This document shows, piece by piece, positions 17,853-28,349 of a DNA stretch of 64,000 nt; position 1 is the stretch's first letter, and each line of letters begins with the position of its first letter. Source of the stretch: Pseudomonas brassicacearum subsp. neoaurantiaca (GTDB lineage: Bacteria; Pseudomonadota; Gammaproteobacteria; Pseudomonadales; Pseudomonadaceae); NCBI RefSeq assembly GCF_013608025.1, contig NZ_VDLV01000011.1, forward strand, positions 112,679-176,678, given 5' to 3'. Below the pieces are notes generated by a model. That model saw nothing but the letters and a program-made list of their open reading frames with translations. It made no database searches and was not told the DNA's origin. Made by a program: the position numbers and the translations under genes.

Positions 17853-17939
17853 ATGTTGAAATTTCTTGGTGGTACCGTTGGGATCATTTTCCTGATCGGC
17901 CTGATCGTGGTCATAGCCTTGTTCAAGTTCATTTTCTGA
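17853..17939 (+). CDS. Very small single-pass membrane protein (28 residues)
   Basis: ATG at 17853 opens a 28-codon frame, MLKFLGGTVGII and then FLIGLIVVIALF, ending KFIF and a TGA at 17939. Nearly the whole chain is one hydrophobic helix with one lysine near each end, like small inner-membrane regulators and some type I toxins. GAGAG stands 9 bases before the start. It lies alone in a 222-base gap. No antisense RNA is evident, but none would be expected to be visible by eye. Real coding is supported by start, site and membrane helix, not by homology. Confidence 0.5.
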   Translation: MLKFLGGTVGIIFLIGLIVVIALFKFIF

Positions 17940-17978
17940 ACCGGACAGCGGTAGTGCCATGGGCCTACCGCTGGATTT

Positions 17979-18545
17979 TCAGGACTCCGATGCTGGCAGG
18001 GACGCCAGGATCTGCCCACGGCAAACCTCAAGGATTTCGCCCGCCAATGGAGAATCATCCGGGCAAGCGCGCGACAGCATGATCGCGCCGATAGCATGGG
18101 CGAGCAGGCCTAGCATTTTCTCTCTTCCTCCCTCCTCTTGCGGTTCCAGCTTTTCTTCAAGCGACGCCAGGGTGCTTTCGACGCCGCTGGCGAAAGTCGC
18201 TTTCAATTCGTCGGACTGACGCGCCGCATCCCCGCACAACGCCGCCATCGTGCAACCGTGGCCCCGCGCATCGCGATGTTCCCTGGATAAATACATCGCG
18301 AAGAATCCAGGCACATCGAGTTCGCCGGTGCTGGCCAGCGACTGGGAAAGACTGTTCGCGGCGGCTTCCGCCATCAGGTCGGCCTTCGAACCGAAATGCT
18401 TGTAGAAACCGCCGTGGGTGAAGCCGGCAGCGGCCATCAGATCCGCCACGCCTATCCCATCAAAACCTCGCTCACGAAACAACACGGACGCCGTCTCGAC
18501 GATGTGTTCCCGGTTTGCCTGTGCCTGAGCCTTGGTCACTCTCAT
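17979..18545 (-). CDS. TetR-family repressor beside an old yellow enzyme gene
   Basis: The 188-residue protein begins MRVTKAQAQANREHIVETASVLFRERGFDGIGVADLMAAAGFTHGGFYKHFGSKADLM, a TetR helix-turn-helix at residues 8-60. It has cysteines in HGCTMAALCGDAARQ and SRACPDD. Related regulators such as NemR or AcuR use cysteines to sense electrophiles. It diverges from the ene-reductase gene; the 145-base gap has no strong palindrome. It probably represses that gene and itself. Confidence 0.9.
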   Translation of the reverse strand: MRVTKAQAQANREHIVETASVLFRERGFDGIGVADLMAAAGFTHGGFYKHFGSKADLMAEAAANSLSQSLASTGELDVPGFFAMYLSREHRDARGHGCTMAALCGDAARQSDELKATFASGVESTLASLEEKLEPQEEGGREKMLGLLAHAIGAIMLSRACPDDSPLAGEILEVCRGQILASLPASES

Positions 18546-18690
18546 GTTCGTTTACCTCGTACCACTCGAATCAGGCCTTCATCATACATAGATGCCAACC
18601 ATAATCAAATTCGTTGACAGCTTAGATTTCGATCATCATCCTAAGAACAAGCCGCACAGCCCTTCTCACCTACAGGCACGGAAACACACC

Positions 18691-19785
18691 ATGACCGATC
18701 AGATTCTGTTTACCCCCTATGTCCTCGGCTCACTCACCCTCGCCAACCGAGTCGTGCTGGCGCCGTTGACCCGTAACCGCGCAGGTAAAGGCTTCGTTCC
18801 CAGTGAAATGGCGGCGACCTATTACAGCCAGAGAGCATCGGCAGGCTTGCTGATTGCCGAGGCCACGCAGATCTCGCAGCAGGGACAGGGTTATCAGGAC
18901 ACGCCCGGCATCTACACCCAGGCACAGATCGACGGCTGGCGCGAAGTGACCGATGCGGTCCATGCCAAGGGCAGCCGGATTTTCTTGCAACTGTGGCACG
19001 TCGGGCGCGTGTCCCACGTGGCCCTACAGGAAAACGGCGGCGCCCCGGTAGCGCCTTCCGCCCTGCGCCCCGCCGCCAAGGTGTTCGTCAATAACAGCTT
19101 CGAGGACGTGTCCGAACCGCGAGCGCTCGACCTCAACGAACTGCCAGGAATCGTCAATGATTTTCGCCAAGCGGCCGCCAACGCCATCGCTGCCGGGTTC
19201 GACGGCGTGGAGATCCACGGTGCGAACGGCTATCTGCTCGATCAGTTCATCAAGGACGGCGCCAACATACGTACCGATGCCTACGGCGGCTCGATTGAAA
19301 ACCGCGCCCGCCTGCTGCTGGAAGTGACCGCCGCCGTCGTGAGCGAGATCGGTGCCGGACGCACCGGCCTGCGCATCTCGCCGGTCTCGCCCGCCAACGG
19401 CGTGTCCAGCAGCGCACCGCAGGCGCAGTTCGACTACATCGTCGATCAGCTCAACACCCTGGACATCGCCTACCTGCACGTCGTCGAAGGCGCGACCGCC
19501 GGGCCGCGCGACGTGGCGCCGTTCGATTTCGCCGGCTTGCGCCAGCGCTTCAACAACACTTACATCGCCAACAACGGCTACGACCTGGAACTGGCCACTT
19601 CGCAGCTCCTGGAAGACAAGGCCGACTTAATCGCTTTTGGCCGCCCATTCATTGCCAATCCAGACCTGGTGGAGCGCCTGAAAAGCCGCGCCCCTTTGGC
19701 TTCCCTCAACCCTGCGACCCTCTACGGCGGCGGCGCCGAGGGCTACATCGACTATCCCACATTCACCGATTCGAACGTCCGGTAG
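18691..19785 (+). CDS. Alkene reductase, old yellow enzyme family (NemA/XenB-like)
   Basis: This 364-residue FMN TIM-barrel enzyme starts TDQILFTPYVLGSLTLANRVVLAPLTRNRA and includes LQLWHVGRVSH (substrate-side histidine region), FDGVEIHGANGYLLDQFIKDGANIRTDAYGGSIENRARLLLEV and AFGRPFIANPDLVERL. Family members reduce activated C=C bonds, nitrate esters and other electrophiles with NAD(P)H. The site before the ATG is weak. The adjacent TetR repressor and downstream SDR suggest an electrophile-induced set. Confidence 0.95.
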   Translation: MTDQILFTPYVLGSLTLANRVVLAPLTRNRAGKGFVPSEMAATYYSQRASAGLLIAEATQISQQGQGYQDTPGIYTQAQIDGWREVTDAVHAKGSRIFLQLWHVGRVSHVALQENGGAPVAPSALRPAAKVFVNNSFEDVSEPRALDLNELPGIVNDFRQAAANAIAAGFDGVEIHGANGYLLDQFIKDGANIRTDAYGGSIENRARLLLEVTAAVVSEIGAGRTGLRISPVSPANGVSSSAPQAQFDYIVDQLNTLDIAYLHVVEGATAGPRDVAPFDFAGLRQRFNNTYIANNGYDLELATSQLLEDKADLIAFGRPFIANPDLVERLKSRAPLASLNPATLYGGGAEGYIDYPTFTDSNVR

Positions 19786-19838
19786 CTCCGAAACAAACCA
19801 TGCAGTTGACCGCCCCTAATCCTGAAGAGACTGACACC

Positions 19839-20627
19839 ATGACCACTCGCAAAACCGTTCTCATCACCGGCGCTTCCACCGGTATCGGCGCCGTCTACGC
19901 CAAGCGCTTCGCCCAGCGCGGCCACGATCTGGTGCTGGTCGCCCGTGACAGCGCGCGGCTCGAAGCCCTGGCAACTGAACTGCGTAACGAACACAACGTG
20001 AGCATCGACGTGCTCCAGGCCGACCTGACCCAAATCGGCGACCTGCACACAGTCGAAGCACGCCTGCGCGATGACGACCGCATCGGCATCCTGGTCAACA
20101 ACGCAGGCGCCGCCCAGTCTGGCAGCTTCATCGAACAGACCACCGACAGCGTCGCGCACCTGGTTTCACTCAACACCACTGCGCTGGTCCGACTCGCCAG
20201 CGCCATCGCCCCACGCCTGGCAAACGCTGGCGATGGCGCGATCATCAACATCGGCTCGGTGGTTGGCCTTGCGCCAGAATTCGGCATGTCGGTCTACGGC
20301 GCAACCAAGGCATTCGTCCTGTTCCTGTCCCAAGGGCTCAGCCTTGAACTGACCCCAAAAGGGGTCTACGTCCAAGCCGTCCTTCCCGCCGCCACCCGGA
20401 CCGAAATCTGGGAACGCGCCGGCATCGACATCAATACCTTGAACGAGATCATGGAAGTGGGCGACCTGGTCGATGCCGCGCTGGTCGGCTTCGACCGTCG
20501 CGAACCGGTGACCATCCCGCCGCTGCAGGATGGTGCTCGCTGGGATACGTTGCAGGGCGCGCGGCAGGGTTTGCTATCCGAAATCAAGCAATCGACGGTT
20601 GCCGAGCGCTATAAAAACCAGGCCTGA
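19839..20627 (+). CDS. Short-chain dehydrogenase/reductase
   Basis: The 262-residue classical SDR has the cofactor motif TGASTGIGAVYAKRFA near the N terminus, an NNAG motif at about residue 87, and the catalytic serine and YxxxK in VYGATKA. The start at 19839 has GAAGAGA upstream. It lies 53 bases after the ene-reductase gene and is probably cotranscribed. It may reduce the carbonyl products of the same toxic compounds; the substrate is unknown. Confidence 0.93.
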   Translation: MTTRKTVLITGASTGIGAVYAKRFAQRGHDLVLVARDSARLEALATELRNEHNVSIDVLQADLTQIGDLHTVEARLRDDDRIGILVNNAGAAQSGSFIEQTTDSVAHLVSLNTTALVRLASAIAPRLANAGDGAIINIGSVVGLAPEFGMSVYGATKAFVLFLSQGLSLELTPKGVYVQAVLPAATRTEIWERAGIDINTLNEIMEVGDLVDAALVGFDRREPVTIPPLQDGARWDTLQGARQGLLSEIKQSTVAERYKNQA

Positions 20628-20642
20628 ACGGCTTGAGCTGGG

Positions 20643-20679
20643 CAAGCGATGGCGAAGGTCTTAACGTTGCCATCGCTTG
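20643..20679. terminator. Stem-loop between convergent genes
   Basis: CAAGCGATGGC (20643-20653) and GCCATCGCTTG (20669-20679) form a perfect 11-pair stem with a 15-base loop between the SDR gene and the convergent secreted-protein gene. There is no clear T tract on either side, so it is a likely but unproven bidirectional terminator. Confidence 0.5.
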
Positions 20680-20685
20680 TAATGC

Positions 20686-21084
20686 TTATTGAGCGTCTTC
20701 GACAGGCGCTTCGTCGTCGGCATCCTCCGGTGGCGCGCCATAAGGTTTGCCAATCTCGACTCGGTCAGCCTTTACCCAGCCGGTATAGTCCTCGCCATCC
20801 TTGGCGATGAAATTCACCTCTAGCCATGACTCGTCTTCCAAGCTGGAGTAGACGGTGAGGGAGTCGCCCGGTATGACAAAAATCTTCTTGTTGGCACAAG
20901 CTTCATCCGGCGCCTCGTGGAAATGCAGGCGCCCGGTTCCGATGACCTTGCCTTGCACCGAAGGATGAAACTCAGGCACTGTTCCCGAGAGTTTTTCCGC
21001 CAGGGCCGAACAGTTAACACTCACGGCGGCCTGGCTCACACCGCTGAACAGCCATAGGCACAACAAGCTTGCACGCAGATACAT
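20686..21084 (-). CDS. Small exported protein with SH3-like domain
   Basis: The 132-residue protein has a signal peptide (MYLRASLLCLWLFSGVSQA) and a mature part with VIPGDSLTVYSSLEDESWLEVNFIAKDGEDYTGWVKADRVE, which resembles bacterial SH3 repeats that bind peptidoglycan or act in the periplasm. Two cysteines (NCSAL and EACANK) could form a disulfide. The C-terminal tail is acidic. It is convergent with the SDR gene and its precise role is unknown. Confidence 0.75.
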   Translation of the reverse strand: MYLRASLLCLWLFSGVSQAAVSVNCSALAEKLSGTVPEFHPSVQGKVIGTGRLHFHEAPDEACANKKIFVIPGDSLTVYSSLEDESWLEVNFIAKDGEDYTGWVKADRVEIGKPYGAPPEDADDEAPVEDAQ

Positions 21085-21206
21085 TCGCGGATTCCGTTTG
21101 GACTGGAGCCGTAGGATATAAAGTCAGAAACGCTCGGGGAAGAGACGTATCGGAATTTATAAGTTGCTGAGCGGGGCCAACAATCAGACCTCCAGGCCGC
21201 AATGAC

Positions 21207-23228
21207 ATGACAGACATAGGAACGGTCTTCGCTGACTGGGAACCGCTTGATCTTGAGTGGCATCAAGGCTTCGCGTTCATGGATGGCGTGCTTCTGGGTG
21301 ATGGACGCGTGCCAGACGTCTACATCATGCTCAGACCTGAAGGCGCACGACCCGGCGCGATAGCCCAATGCGCCGGGGACGGAGGTTATCCGCCCTCGCC
21401 GATGGTGGCCGGCCAGCCGGTTTGGCGGCATCGACGCAACCCTTGGATCTTGCGTGACGCGTTGCACGATTATTACCTTCTTCCCGGATACCGGGAGCGA
21501 CATGGTTACCACGCGCTTCAGGCCCTGCCTTTTCGATTCGACAGAGGCCTGGAAAGTCTTGGCCACGAATACTGGCGTGACGAAACCGGCGCCTATTGGT
21601 TCGGCCAATACGCAATCACCGAAATCCGGCAGGCACGGCCCGAAAGCCTGGCCCTGTTGCCATCGTCATCCGTCTCGATGGCTTCAACTTCCGCGCTGTT
21701 CAGCGACGGGGTGAATATTTTCCTGCACGGAAAATTCATCGCCAAGGCCACCGCACGGGTGCGGTACTGCAATCATCCGGCTTACCGGGTGATCGACGGG
21801 CAAGTCTACAAAGGCTTCAAGCCCCTGCACCAAAAGGACGGCACACCGCTGCCGATCGCAAACCCCGACGACTTCCGAATGCTCGCCCAACGCTGGGGAA
21901 CCGATGGGCAGTCGATCATCGTGCAAGCGCAGCAAGGCTCAAGCATTTCGTATGAATACTTCTACCGCATCGACAATGCCGACCTGACAACCTTCACCGT
22001 GCTCAACGAACGCTACACCAAGGACAGTCGACGGGCCTATTACCTGACGGGAAAAACCATCCGCTACGTCGGCGATTTCCGCCTGCTCAAGTGTTGGCAG
22101 CCGATGTTCGATGAGTGCGGCCGCGTGGTCAGCGCCAGCGAATTCGAAGATGACTATTTTGCTGTGGACGACCAGTTCGTCTACGCCGCCGGGACCCGTT
22201 TGCGTGATGCCCATGGCCCGAGTTTTCGTCACTTGGGGTTCTATTACTACCGTGACCGTCAGTACGTCTATCAGCGCCAGAAACGCCTCGATGTCGACGC
22301 GGAAAGTTTCGTAGTGGCCCAGCTCTATCGCAACGACCAGGATTACTCGCCCGTGCTGGCAGGTGACAAAAACGGCCCGCTGGGTTCTGGCGGAATAATC
22401 GATGCAGCCATGCAACAAGCCTGGGCACCCTATTTCGAGGCCCATCCGCAATTGAAGGATTATTGGTGGCATCGCTTGCAGGCACAGCCTGACGCGCCAC
22501 AAACACCTCCAGAAACGGCGCCGTTACTAGCCATCGGCCTCGGCTTCGAAGTGGGCCGCCAAGTGCATTTTCATGGACGCGTGATCAACGGGCTGGACGC
22601 GGCGAGTTTCAAACTGCTAGACACCCACCTGTGCGGCGATGCCCATGGCCTCTATCTGATCCCGTTCCATAACGCCGAAACACAAGTGCCCGAACGGTTC
22701 TCTACGGAGCCAGCCGAGCATTTCCGCTCACTGGGATCGCTCTACCTCACGGACGGAAAAACCGTGTTCTGCCACCGGGTTTTTTATCATGCGCCCGAAC
22801 CGATTCGTAAGGCTCACGCGGCAACTTTCGAGTCCTGTGGACATGGCTGGGCCAAGGACCGGGACGCGGTGTATTACTACGGCGAGGCGAAAAAACGGCT
22901 CCATCCCGCTGAGACCCGTGTGCTCGGTACCTATGCCATCAGCCCTACCCTGATCTTCTCGGAGGGTAAGTGGTTGGATGTTGCGTTCGACCCCGATGAA
23001 GTCCGGGTGCCTCATCCGGACTTCCTGCAACTGGGAACACGCAAATTGTTCTGCCACCGACGGCCGCTGAGCGCCAAGCGTTTTGATCTTGCCACCCTCG
23101 AATTTCTGACTGAACGCTATGCCCGGGACAGGCATCGGTTCTATCACTACGATGGCTATGCAACGCTGACAGAGGTTGATGAAGCGGATTATTGGGCATC
23201 CCTTGGACACCCGGTGGCGGGCGCTTAG
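21207..23228 (+). CDS. Large DKNYY-type repeat protein
   Basis: The 673-residue soluble protein has many aromatic-rich repeats such as YTKDSRRAYYLTGKTI, FYYYRDRQYVYQRQKRLD, WAKDRDAVYYYGEAKKRL and YARDRHRFYHYDGY, which fit the DKNYY family of beta-structured repeats. No signal peptide, membrane segment or catalytic motif was seen. The ribosome binding site is weak. Its last four bases overlap the end of a convergent lipoprotein gene. Function unknown; proteins with this repeat are often found with secreted or surface systems, but nothing here confirms that. Confidence 0.75.
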   Translation: MTDIGTVFADWEPLDLEWHQGFAFMDGVLLGDGRVPDVYIMLRPEGARPGAIAQCAGDGGYPPSPMVAGQPVWRHRRNPWILRDALHDYYLLPGYRERHGYHALQALPFRFDRGLESLGHEYWRDETGAYWFGQYAITEIRQARPESLALLPSSSVSMASTSALFSDGVNIFLHGKFIAKATARVRYCNHPAYRVIDGQVYKGFKPLHQKDGTPLPIANPDDFRMLAQRWGTDGQSIIVQAQQGSSISYEYFYRIDNADLTTFTVLNERYTKDSRRAYYLTGKTIRYVGDFRLLKCWQPMFDECGRVVSASEFEDDYFAVDDQFVYAAGTRLRDAHGPSFRHLGFYYYRDRQYVYQRQKRLDVDAESFVVAQLYRNDQDYSPVLAGDKNGPLGSGGIIDAAMQQAWAPYFEAHPQLKDYWWHRLQAQPDAPQTPPETAPLLAIGLGFEVGRQVHFHGRVINGLDAASFKLLDTHLCGDAHGLYLIPFHNAETQVPERFSTEPAEHFRSLGSLYLTDGKTVFCHRVFYHAPEPIRKAHAATFESCGHGWAKDRDAVYYYGEAKKRLHPAETRVLGTYAISPTLIFSEGKWLDVAFDPDEVRVPHPDFLQLGTRKLFCHRRPLSAKRFDLATLEFLTERYARDRHRFYHYDGYATLTEVDEADYWASLGHPVAGA

Positions 23229-23464
23229 AGATTGCACTCGTACTGATATTCGAAAGGGAAAAATACGGTATCGACCACCAAGGAGAACGGTGCGTCGATA
23301 AGCAGGAAAGGGATCAGCTTTCCTTTGGACGTGCCCACCAACCACCAGTCGAAGCGCAGGCCGATGTAGGGGCATCGGTGTTTGTCGTAATCCATCCGCA
23401 TTGCGGTGGCCATGCAGCCGCTTAAGCTGGTGATCAAGATCAGTAGAATTGCTTTCCGTAGCAC
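23225..23464 (-). CDS. YceK/YidQ-family lipoprotein
   Basis: The 79-residue protein begins MLRKAILLILITSLSGCMATAM, with a lipobox (LSGC, Cys17). The mature part CPYIGLRFDW...PFLLIDAPFSLVVDTVFFPFEY matches the DUF1375 (YceK/YidQ) family of small outer or inner membrane lipoproteins. It overlaps the 3' end of the DKNYY gene by four bases on the opposite strand. Confidence 0.85.
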   Translation of the reverse strand: MLRKAILLILITSLSGCMATAMRMDYDKHRCPYIGLRFDWWLVGTSKGKLIPFLLIDAPFSLVVDTVFFPFEYQYECNL

Positions 23465-23566
23465 GTAATTTCCTTGTTACTTCTTTGGCAAGGGCTGCGT
23501 AGGCCACTTTGGTGGGAGACGCCAGCAACCGATAGGAAGGCGCATGGACGCAAGTTTTGCGCAGGC

Positions 23567-23595
23567 ACAAAAAAGCCGATCTATCTGATCGGCTT
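23567..23595 (-). terminator. Rho-independent terminator of the tRNA-Pro transcript
   Basis: Read on the minus strand, AAGCCGATC-AGATA-GATCGGCTT is a perfect nine-pair stem followed by four Ts. It stands 27 bases after the CCA end of the tRNA gene. Confidence 0.85.
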
Positions 23596-23621
23596 AAGTG
23601 TCTGATTTTACTCAGTAAATA

Positions 23622-23698
23622 TGGTCGGGACGGAGTGATTCGAACACTCGACCCCTAGCACCCCATGCTAGTGCGCTACCGGACTGCGCTACGCCCCG
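23622..23698 (-). tRNA. tRNA-Pro (GGG anticodon)
   Basis: The 77-base gene folds as a cloverleaf: acceptor CGGGGCG/CGTCCCG, T-arm GAGTG-TTCGAAT-CACTC, anticodon stem CTAGC/GCTAG around the loop ATGGGGT, giving anticodon GGG, and a genome-encoded CCA end. It follows the pheST-ihfA-merR genes, as it does in other Pseudomonas. Confidence 0.95.
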
Positions 23699-23788
23699 AC
23701 TAGGCGTGAATCTTGTTCCGCTTCTCAACGGAACGCTCAGGAATATATCGCAAGCTTTTGAAAACTGGAAGTATTTAAAAGCAGAAAT

Positions 23789-24145
23789 TTATTTCTTGAG
23801 CACCACCAGCACATCTTCAAGCTCGGCGATCATCTGGCGGATCATTTGTTTGTACTGGGTTGTGTCGTCCTTGGCCTCATCACCGGAGAGGCGCAGGCGC
23901 GCGCCGCCGATGGTGAACCCCTGGTCGTACAGCAACGCGCGGATCTGCCGGATCATCAGCACGTCCTGGCGCTGATAATACCGGCGGTTTCCGCGGCGCT
24001 TGACCGGGTTGAGTTGAGGAAACTCCTGCTCCCAATAGCGCAGCACGTGCGGTTTTACCGCACATAGCTCGCTGACTTCACCGATGGTGAAGTAGCGTTT
24101 GCCCGGGATGACGGGTAGTTCGTCGTTATGACTTGGTTCCAGCAT
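23789..24145 (-). CDS. MerR-family regulator of the pheST-ihfA cluster
   Basis: The 118-residue protein begins [45 protein letters not shown], a MerR winged helix-turn-helix, followed by a dimerisation helix ending in [10 protein letters not shown]. There is no effector domain, as in the short MerR proteins found after ihfA in many gammaproteobacteria. The ATG at 24145, with GAGG before it, overlaps the end of ihfA by 20 bases; a TTG three codons earlier is less likely. Its targets are unknown. Confidence 0.92.
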   Translation of the reverse strand: MLEPSHNDELPVIPGKRYFTIGEVSELCAVKPHVLRYWEQEFPQLNPVKRRGNRRYYQRQDVLMIRQIRALLYDQGFTIGGARLRLSGDEAKDDTTQYKQMIRQMIAELEDVLVVLKK

Positions 24146-24428
24146 AAGCCTCAACTCGGGCCTTCAACTTCTGCCCTGGACGAAAGGTGACCACACGGCG
24201 CGCCGTGATCGGGATTTCTTCTCCCGTTTTCGGATTGCGGCCAGGCCGCTGGCGTTTGTCCCGAAGGTCAAAATTGCCGAAACCGGACAATTTGACCTGT
24301 TCGTTGTCTTCGAGAGCGTGCCTGATTTCTTCAAAAAACAGTTCGACCAATTCTTTGGCCTCCCGTTTATTCAGGCCCAACTCCTCATACAGACGTTCCG
24401 CCATCTCAGCTTTCGTCAGAGCCCCCAT
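24126..24428 (-). CDS. ihfA: Integration host factor alpha subunit
   Basis: The 100-residue protein, [29 protein letters not shown]..., has the DNA-bending arm with [33 protein letters not shown] including the intercalating proline. It forms a heterodimer with IhfB and bends DNA in recombination and sigma-54 transcription. It lies three bases after pheT, the usual arrangement. Confidence 0.98.
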   Translation of the reverse strand: MGALTKAEMAERLYEELGLNKREAKELVELFFEEIRHALEDNEQVKLSGFGNFDLRDKRQRPGRNPKTGEEIPITARRVVTFRPGQKLKARVEAYAGTKS

Positions 24429-24431
24429 ACG

Positions 24432-26810
24432 TCACTTCCTTAACGTGGCGTTCAACCTGTGTTCGAGCGAGGTGAGGATATTCTGCGTTGCGGTATTCAC
24501 CTCATCGTCATTAAGAGTGCGCGATGGATGCTGCCAGGTCAAGCCGACGGCAAGGCTTTTTCTATGAGGATCAATGCCTTTACCCTGATACACGTCAAAT
24601 AGCCTGAGGTCCGTCAGCCATTCGCCTGCATTTTCACGAATTACTGCCAGAACCGCACTGGATGCGACGCCGACATCGGCCACTAGGGCAAGGTCGCGAC
24701 GCACTTCAGGAAAGCGCGACAACTCCTGGAATTTCGGCATTTTTCCTTGGGCGACTTCGGCCAGGACCAGCTCGAAAACGAAGACTGGACGGTCCAGACC
24801 CAGGGTCTTGGACAATTCAGGGTGGATCGCGCCGACATAACCGACTTCATGCCCGTCTCGCTCGATGCGCGCGGTCTGACCCGGGTGCAGCGCCGGATGC
24901 TTGCCCGGTACGAAAGTGAACGCGTCAAGCGCGCCGGCAAAGCCCAGCACCGCTTCGACGTCAGCCTTGACGTCGAAGAAGTCGACGACATCGCGCCCTT
25001 GCGCCCAGCCTTCCGGCAAACGACTGCCACACACCACACCGGCCAGCATCGGCTCTTGTTTCAAGCCATCCAACTGACCCACGAAGCGCAGGCCACTCTC
25101 GAACAGACGTACGCGATCCTGCTGGCGGTTCAGGTTGTGCTGCAACGACTTGACCAGCCCTGGCCACAGTGACGAGCGCATGGCCGCCATGTCGTTGGAG
25201 ATCGGGTTCGCCAGCAACAGCGGCTCGACACCTGGGTTGAACAGTTCGAACTGACGCGGATCGATGAAGCTGTAGGTGATCGCTTCCTGATAGCCTCGAG
25301 CCACCAGCAGGCGGCGCAGTTCCGGCAGCTCGCTGCGGGCTTCAGCCTTGGCTTGCGGGGCCAGGCGTGCTTGCGGGTAGCGAACCGGCAGGCGGTTGTA
25401 GCCGTACAAGCGAGCCAGCTCTTCGATCAGGTCGACTTCCAGGCTGATATCGAAGCGATGGCTTGGCACTTCAACCTGCCACTGCCCTTCCCCATCGGTA
25501 CGGATGGCCAGGCCCAGCGCGCTGAGCAGACGCTCGACTTCGGTCGGTTCCATTTCCATGCCCAGCATCTGGGTGATGCGTTGGGCACGCAGGGTAACTG
25601 GTGCAACTTTCGGCAGATGCTGTTCGCTGACGGTCTCGATGATCGGACCCGCTTCGCCACCAGTGATTTCCAGCAGCAGGCCAGTGGCGCGCTCCATGGC
25701 TTCACGGGCCAGTTGCCAGTCCACGCCACGCTCATAGCGGTGCGAGGCGTCAGTATGCAGGCCATAGGAACGCGCCTTGCCGGCCACCGCGATCTGGCCG
25801 AAGAAGGCACTTTCAAGGAATACATCGCGGGTGGTCGAAGACACGCCGCTGTGCTCGCCACCCATCACGCCAGCAATCGCCAGGGCTCGGGAATGGTCGG
25901 CGATCACCAGCGTATCGCTGCGCAAGGCCACTTCCTGACCGTCGAGCAGTACCAGTTTTTCGCCTTCTTCGGCCATGCGCACGCGAATGCCGCCATTGAT
26001 TTCGGCGAGATCGAACGCGTGCAGCGGTTGACCCAGTTCAAGCATCACGTAGTTGGTGATGTCGACAGCCGCGTCGATGCTGCGCACTTCGGAGCGACGC
26101 AGGCGCTCGACCATCCACAGTGGCGTCGGCTTCGACAGGTCGACATTACGGATCACGCGACCCAGGTAACGCGGGCACGCTGCCGGCGCCAGAACCTCGA
26201 TAGAGCGCACTTCATCGTGCACGGCGGGTACGGCGATGATTGCCGGACGCGTTACAGGGGCGTCATACAGCGCGCCCACTTCGCGGGCCAGGCCGGCCAC
26301 CGACAGGCAGTCGCCACGGTTCGGGGTCAGGTCGACCTCGATGCTCGCATCGTCCAGGCCCAGGTATTCACGAATGTCCTGGCCCACCGGTGCATCGGCC
26401 GGCAGTTCCATCAGGCCATCGTTGCCTTCGCCAATTTGCAGCTCCGCCTGGGAGCACAGCATGCCGTTGGACTCGACACCACGCAGCTTGGCTTTCTTGA
26501 TCTTGAAGTCGCCCGGCAGTTCGGCGCCGATCATGGCAAACGGAATCTTCAGGCCCGGACGCACGTTGGGCGCACCGCACACGACCTGGAACGTTTCCGC
26601 GCCATTGCTGACCTGGCACACCCGCAGTTTGTCGGCGTCCGGGTGCTGCTCGGTGCTCAGCACCTCGCCCACGACCACGCCGCTGAAGGCACCGGCGGCC
26701 GGCGTCACGCTATCGACCTCGAGGCCGGCCATCGACAGGCGAGCAACCAGCTCGTCCTGGCTCACCTGCGGGCTTACCCAGCCACGCAGCCATTGTTCAC
26801 TGAATTTCAT
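24432..26810 (-). CDS. pheT: Phenylalanyl-tRNA synthetase beta subunit
   Basis: The 792-residue protein begins MKFSEQWLRGWVSPQVSQDELV and has the N-terminal tRNA-binding (EMAP-like) domain with VVCGAPNVRPG, the B3/4 editing domain, the B5 domain and a C-terminal ferredoxin-fold anticodon-binding domain (FPEVRRDLALV). With PheS it forms the alpha2-beta2 enzyme. Length and order are normal, 26 bases after pheS. Confidence 0.98.
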   Translation of the reverse strand: MKFSEQWLRGWVSPQVSQDELVARLSMAGLEVDSVTPAAGAFSGVVVGEVLSTEQHPDADKLRVCQVSNGAETFQVVCGAPNVRPGLKIPFAMIGAELPGDFKIKKAKLRGVESNGMLCSQAELQIGEGNDGLMELPADAPVGQDIREYLGLDDASIEVDLTPNRGDCLSVAGLAREVGALYDAPVTRPAIIAVPAVHDEVRSIEVLAPAACPRYLGRVIRNVDLSKPTPLWMVERLRRSEVRSIDAAVDITNYVMLELGQPLHAFDLAEINGGIRVRMAEEGEKLVLLDGQEVALRSDTLVIADHSRALAIAGVMGGEHSGVSSTTRDVFLESAFFGQIAVAGKARSYGLHTDASHRYERGVDWQLAREAMERATGLLLEITGGEAGPIIETVSEQHLPKVAPVTLRAQRITQMLGMEMEPTEVERLLSALGLAIRTDGEGQWQVEVPSHRFDISLEVDLIEELARLYGYNRLPVRYPQARLAPQAKAEARSELPELRRLLVARGYQEAITYSFIDPRQFELFNPGVEPLLLANPISNDMAAMRSSLWPGLVKSLQHNLNRQQDRVRLFESGLRFVGQLDGLKQEPMLAGVVCGSRLPEGWAQGRDVVDFFDVKADVEAVLGFAGALDAFTFVPGKHPALHPGQTARIERDGHEVGYVGAIHPELSKTLGLDRPVFVFELVLAEVAQGKMPKFQELSRFPEVRRDLALVADVGVASSAVLAVIRENAGEWLTDLRLFDVYQGKGIDPHRKSLAVGLTWQHPSRTLNDDEVNTATQNILTSLEHRLNATLRK

Positions 26811-26836
26811 CCTGCTCTCCTAAAAGTTCGTTACGA

Positions 26837-27906
<1,070 letters not shown>

Positions 27907-27962
27907 TATGACGTTTGACACCTGGGCCCACAGATGCGGACCCCGGTGACTGCCGGGGGTAC

Positions 27963-28319
27963 TTAAGCCAAGGTGGCTTTAGCTTTCTCGACAATCGCAG
28001 CAAACGCCGCTTTTTCGTTCACTGCCAGATCAGCCAGAACCTTACGGTCGATCTCGATGGACGCTTTTTTCAGGCCAGCGATGAAACGGCTGTAGGACAG
28101 ACCGTTAACACGAGCACCAGCGTTGATACGAGCGATCCACAGAGCGCGGAACTGACGTTTTTTCTGACGACGGTCACGGTAGGCGTATTGGCCTGCCTTG
28201 ATTACCGCTTGCTTGGCAACACGGAATACGCGGGAACGCGCGCCGTAGTAGCCTTTAGCAAGTTTCAGAATTTTTTTGTGACGCTTACGGGCAATGACGC
28301 CACGCTTTACACGAGCCAT
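27963..28319 (-). CDS. rplT: 50S ribosomal protein L20
   Basis: The 118-residue protein starts [39 protein letters not shown], the highly basic N-terminal extension of L20. It binds 23S rRNA early in assembly and in E. coli represses its own operon. It follows rpmI at a 30-base distance in the infC-rpmI-rplT order. Confidence 0.99.
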
Positions 28320-28349
28320 GAGTTACTTCCTCTATTCTTGATCCAAAAA

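Noticed and set aside
18546..18690. Operator palindrome between the second TetR gene and the ene-reductase gene
   Set aside because: Only short arms were found (CATC/GATG, CTTAG/CTAAG); these are expected by chance.
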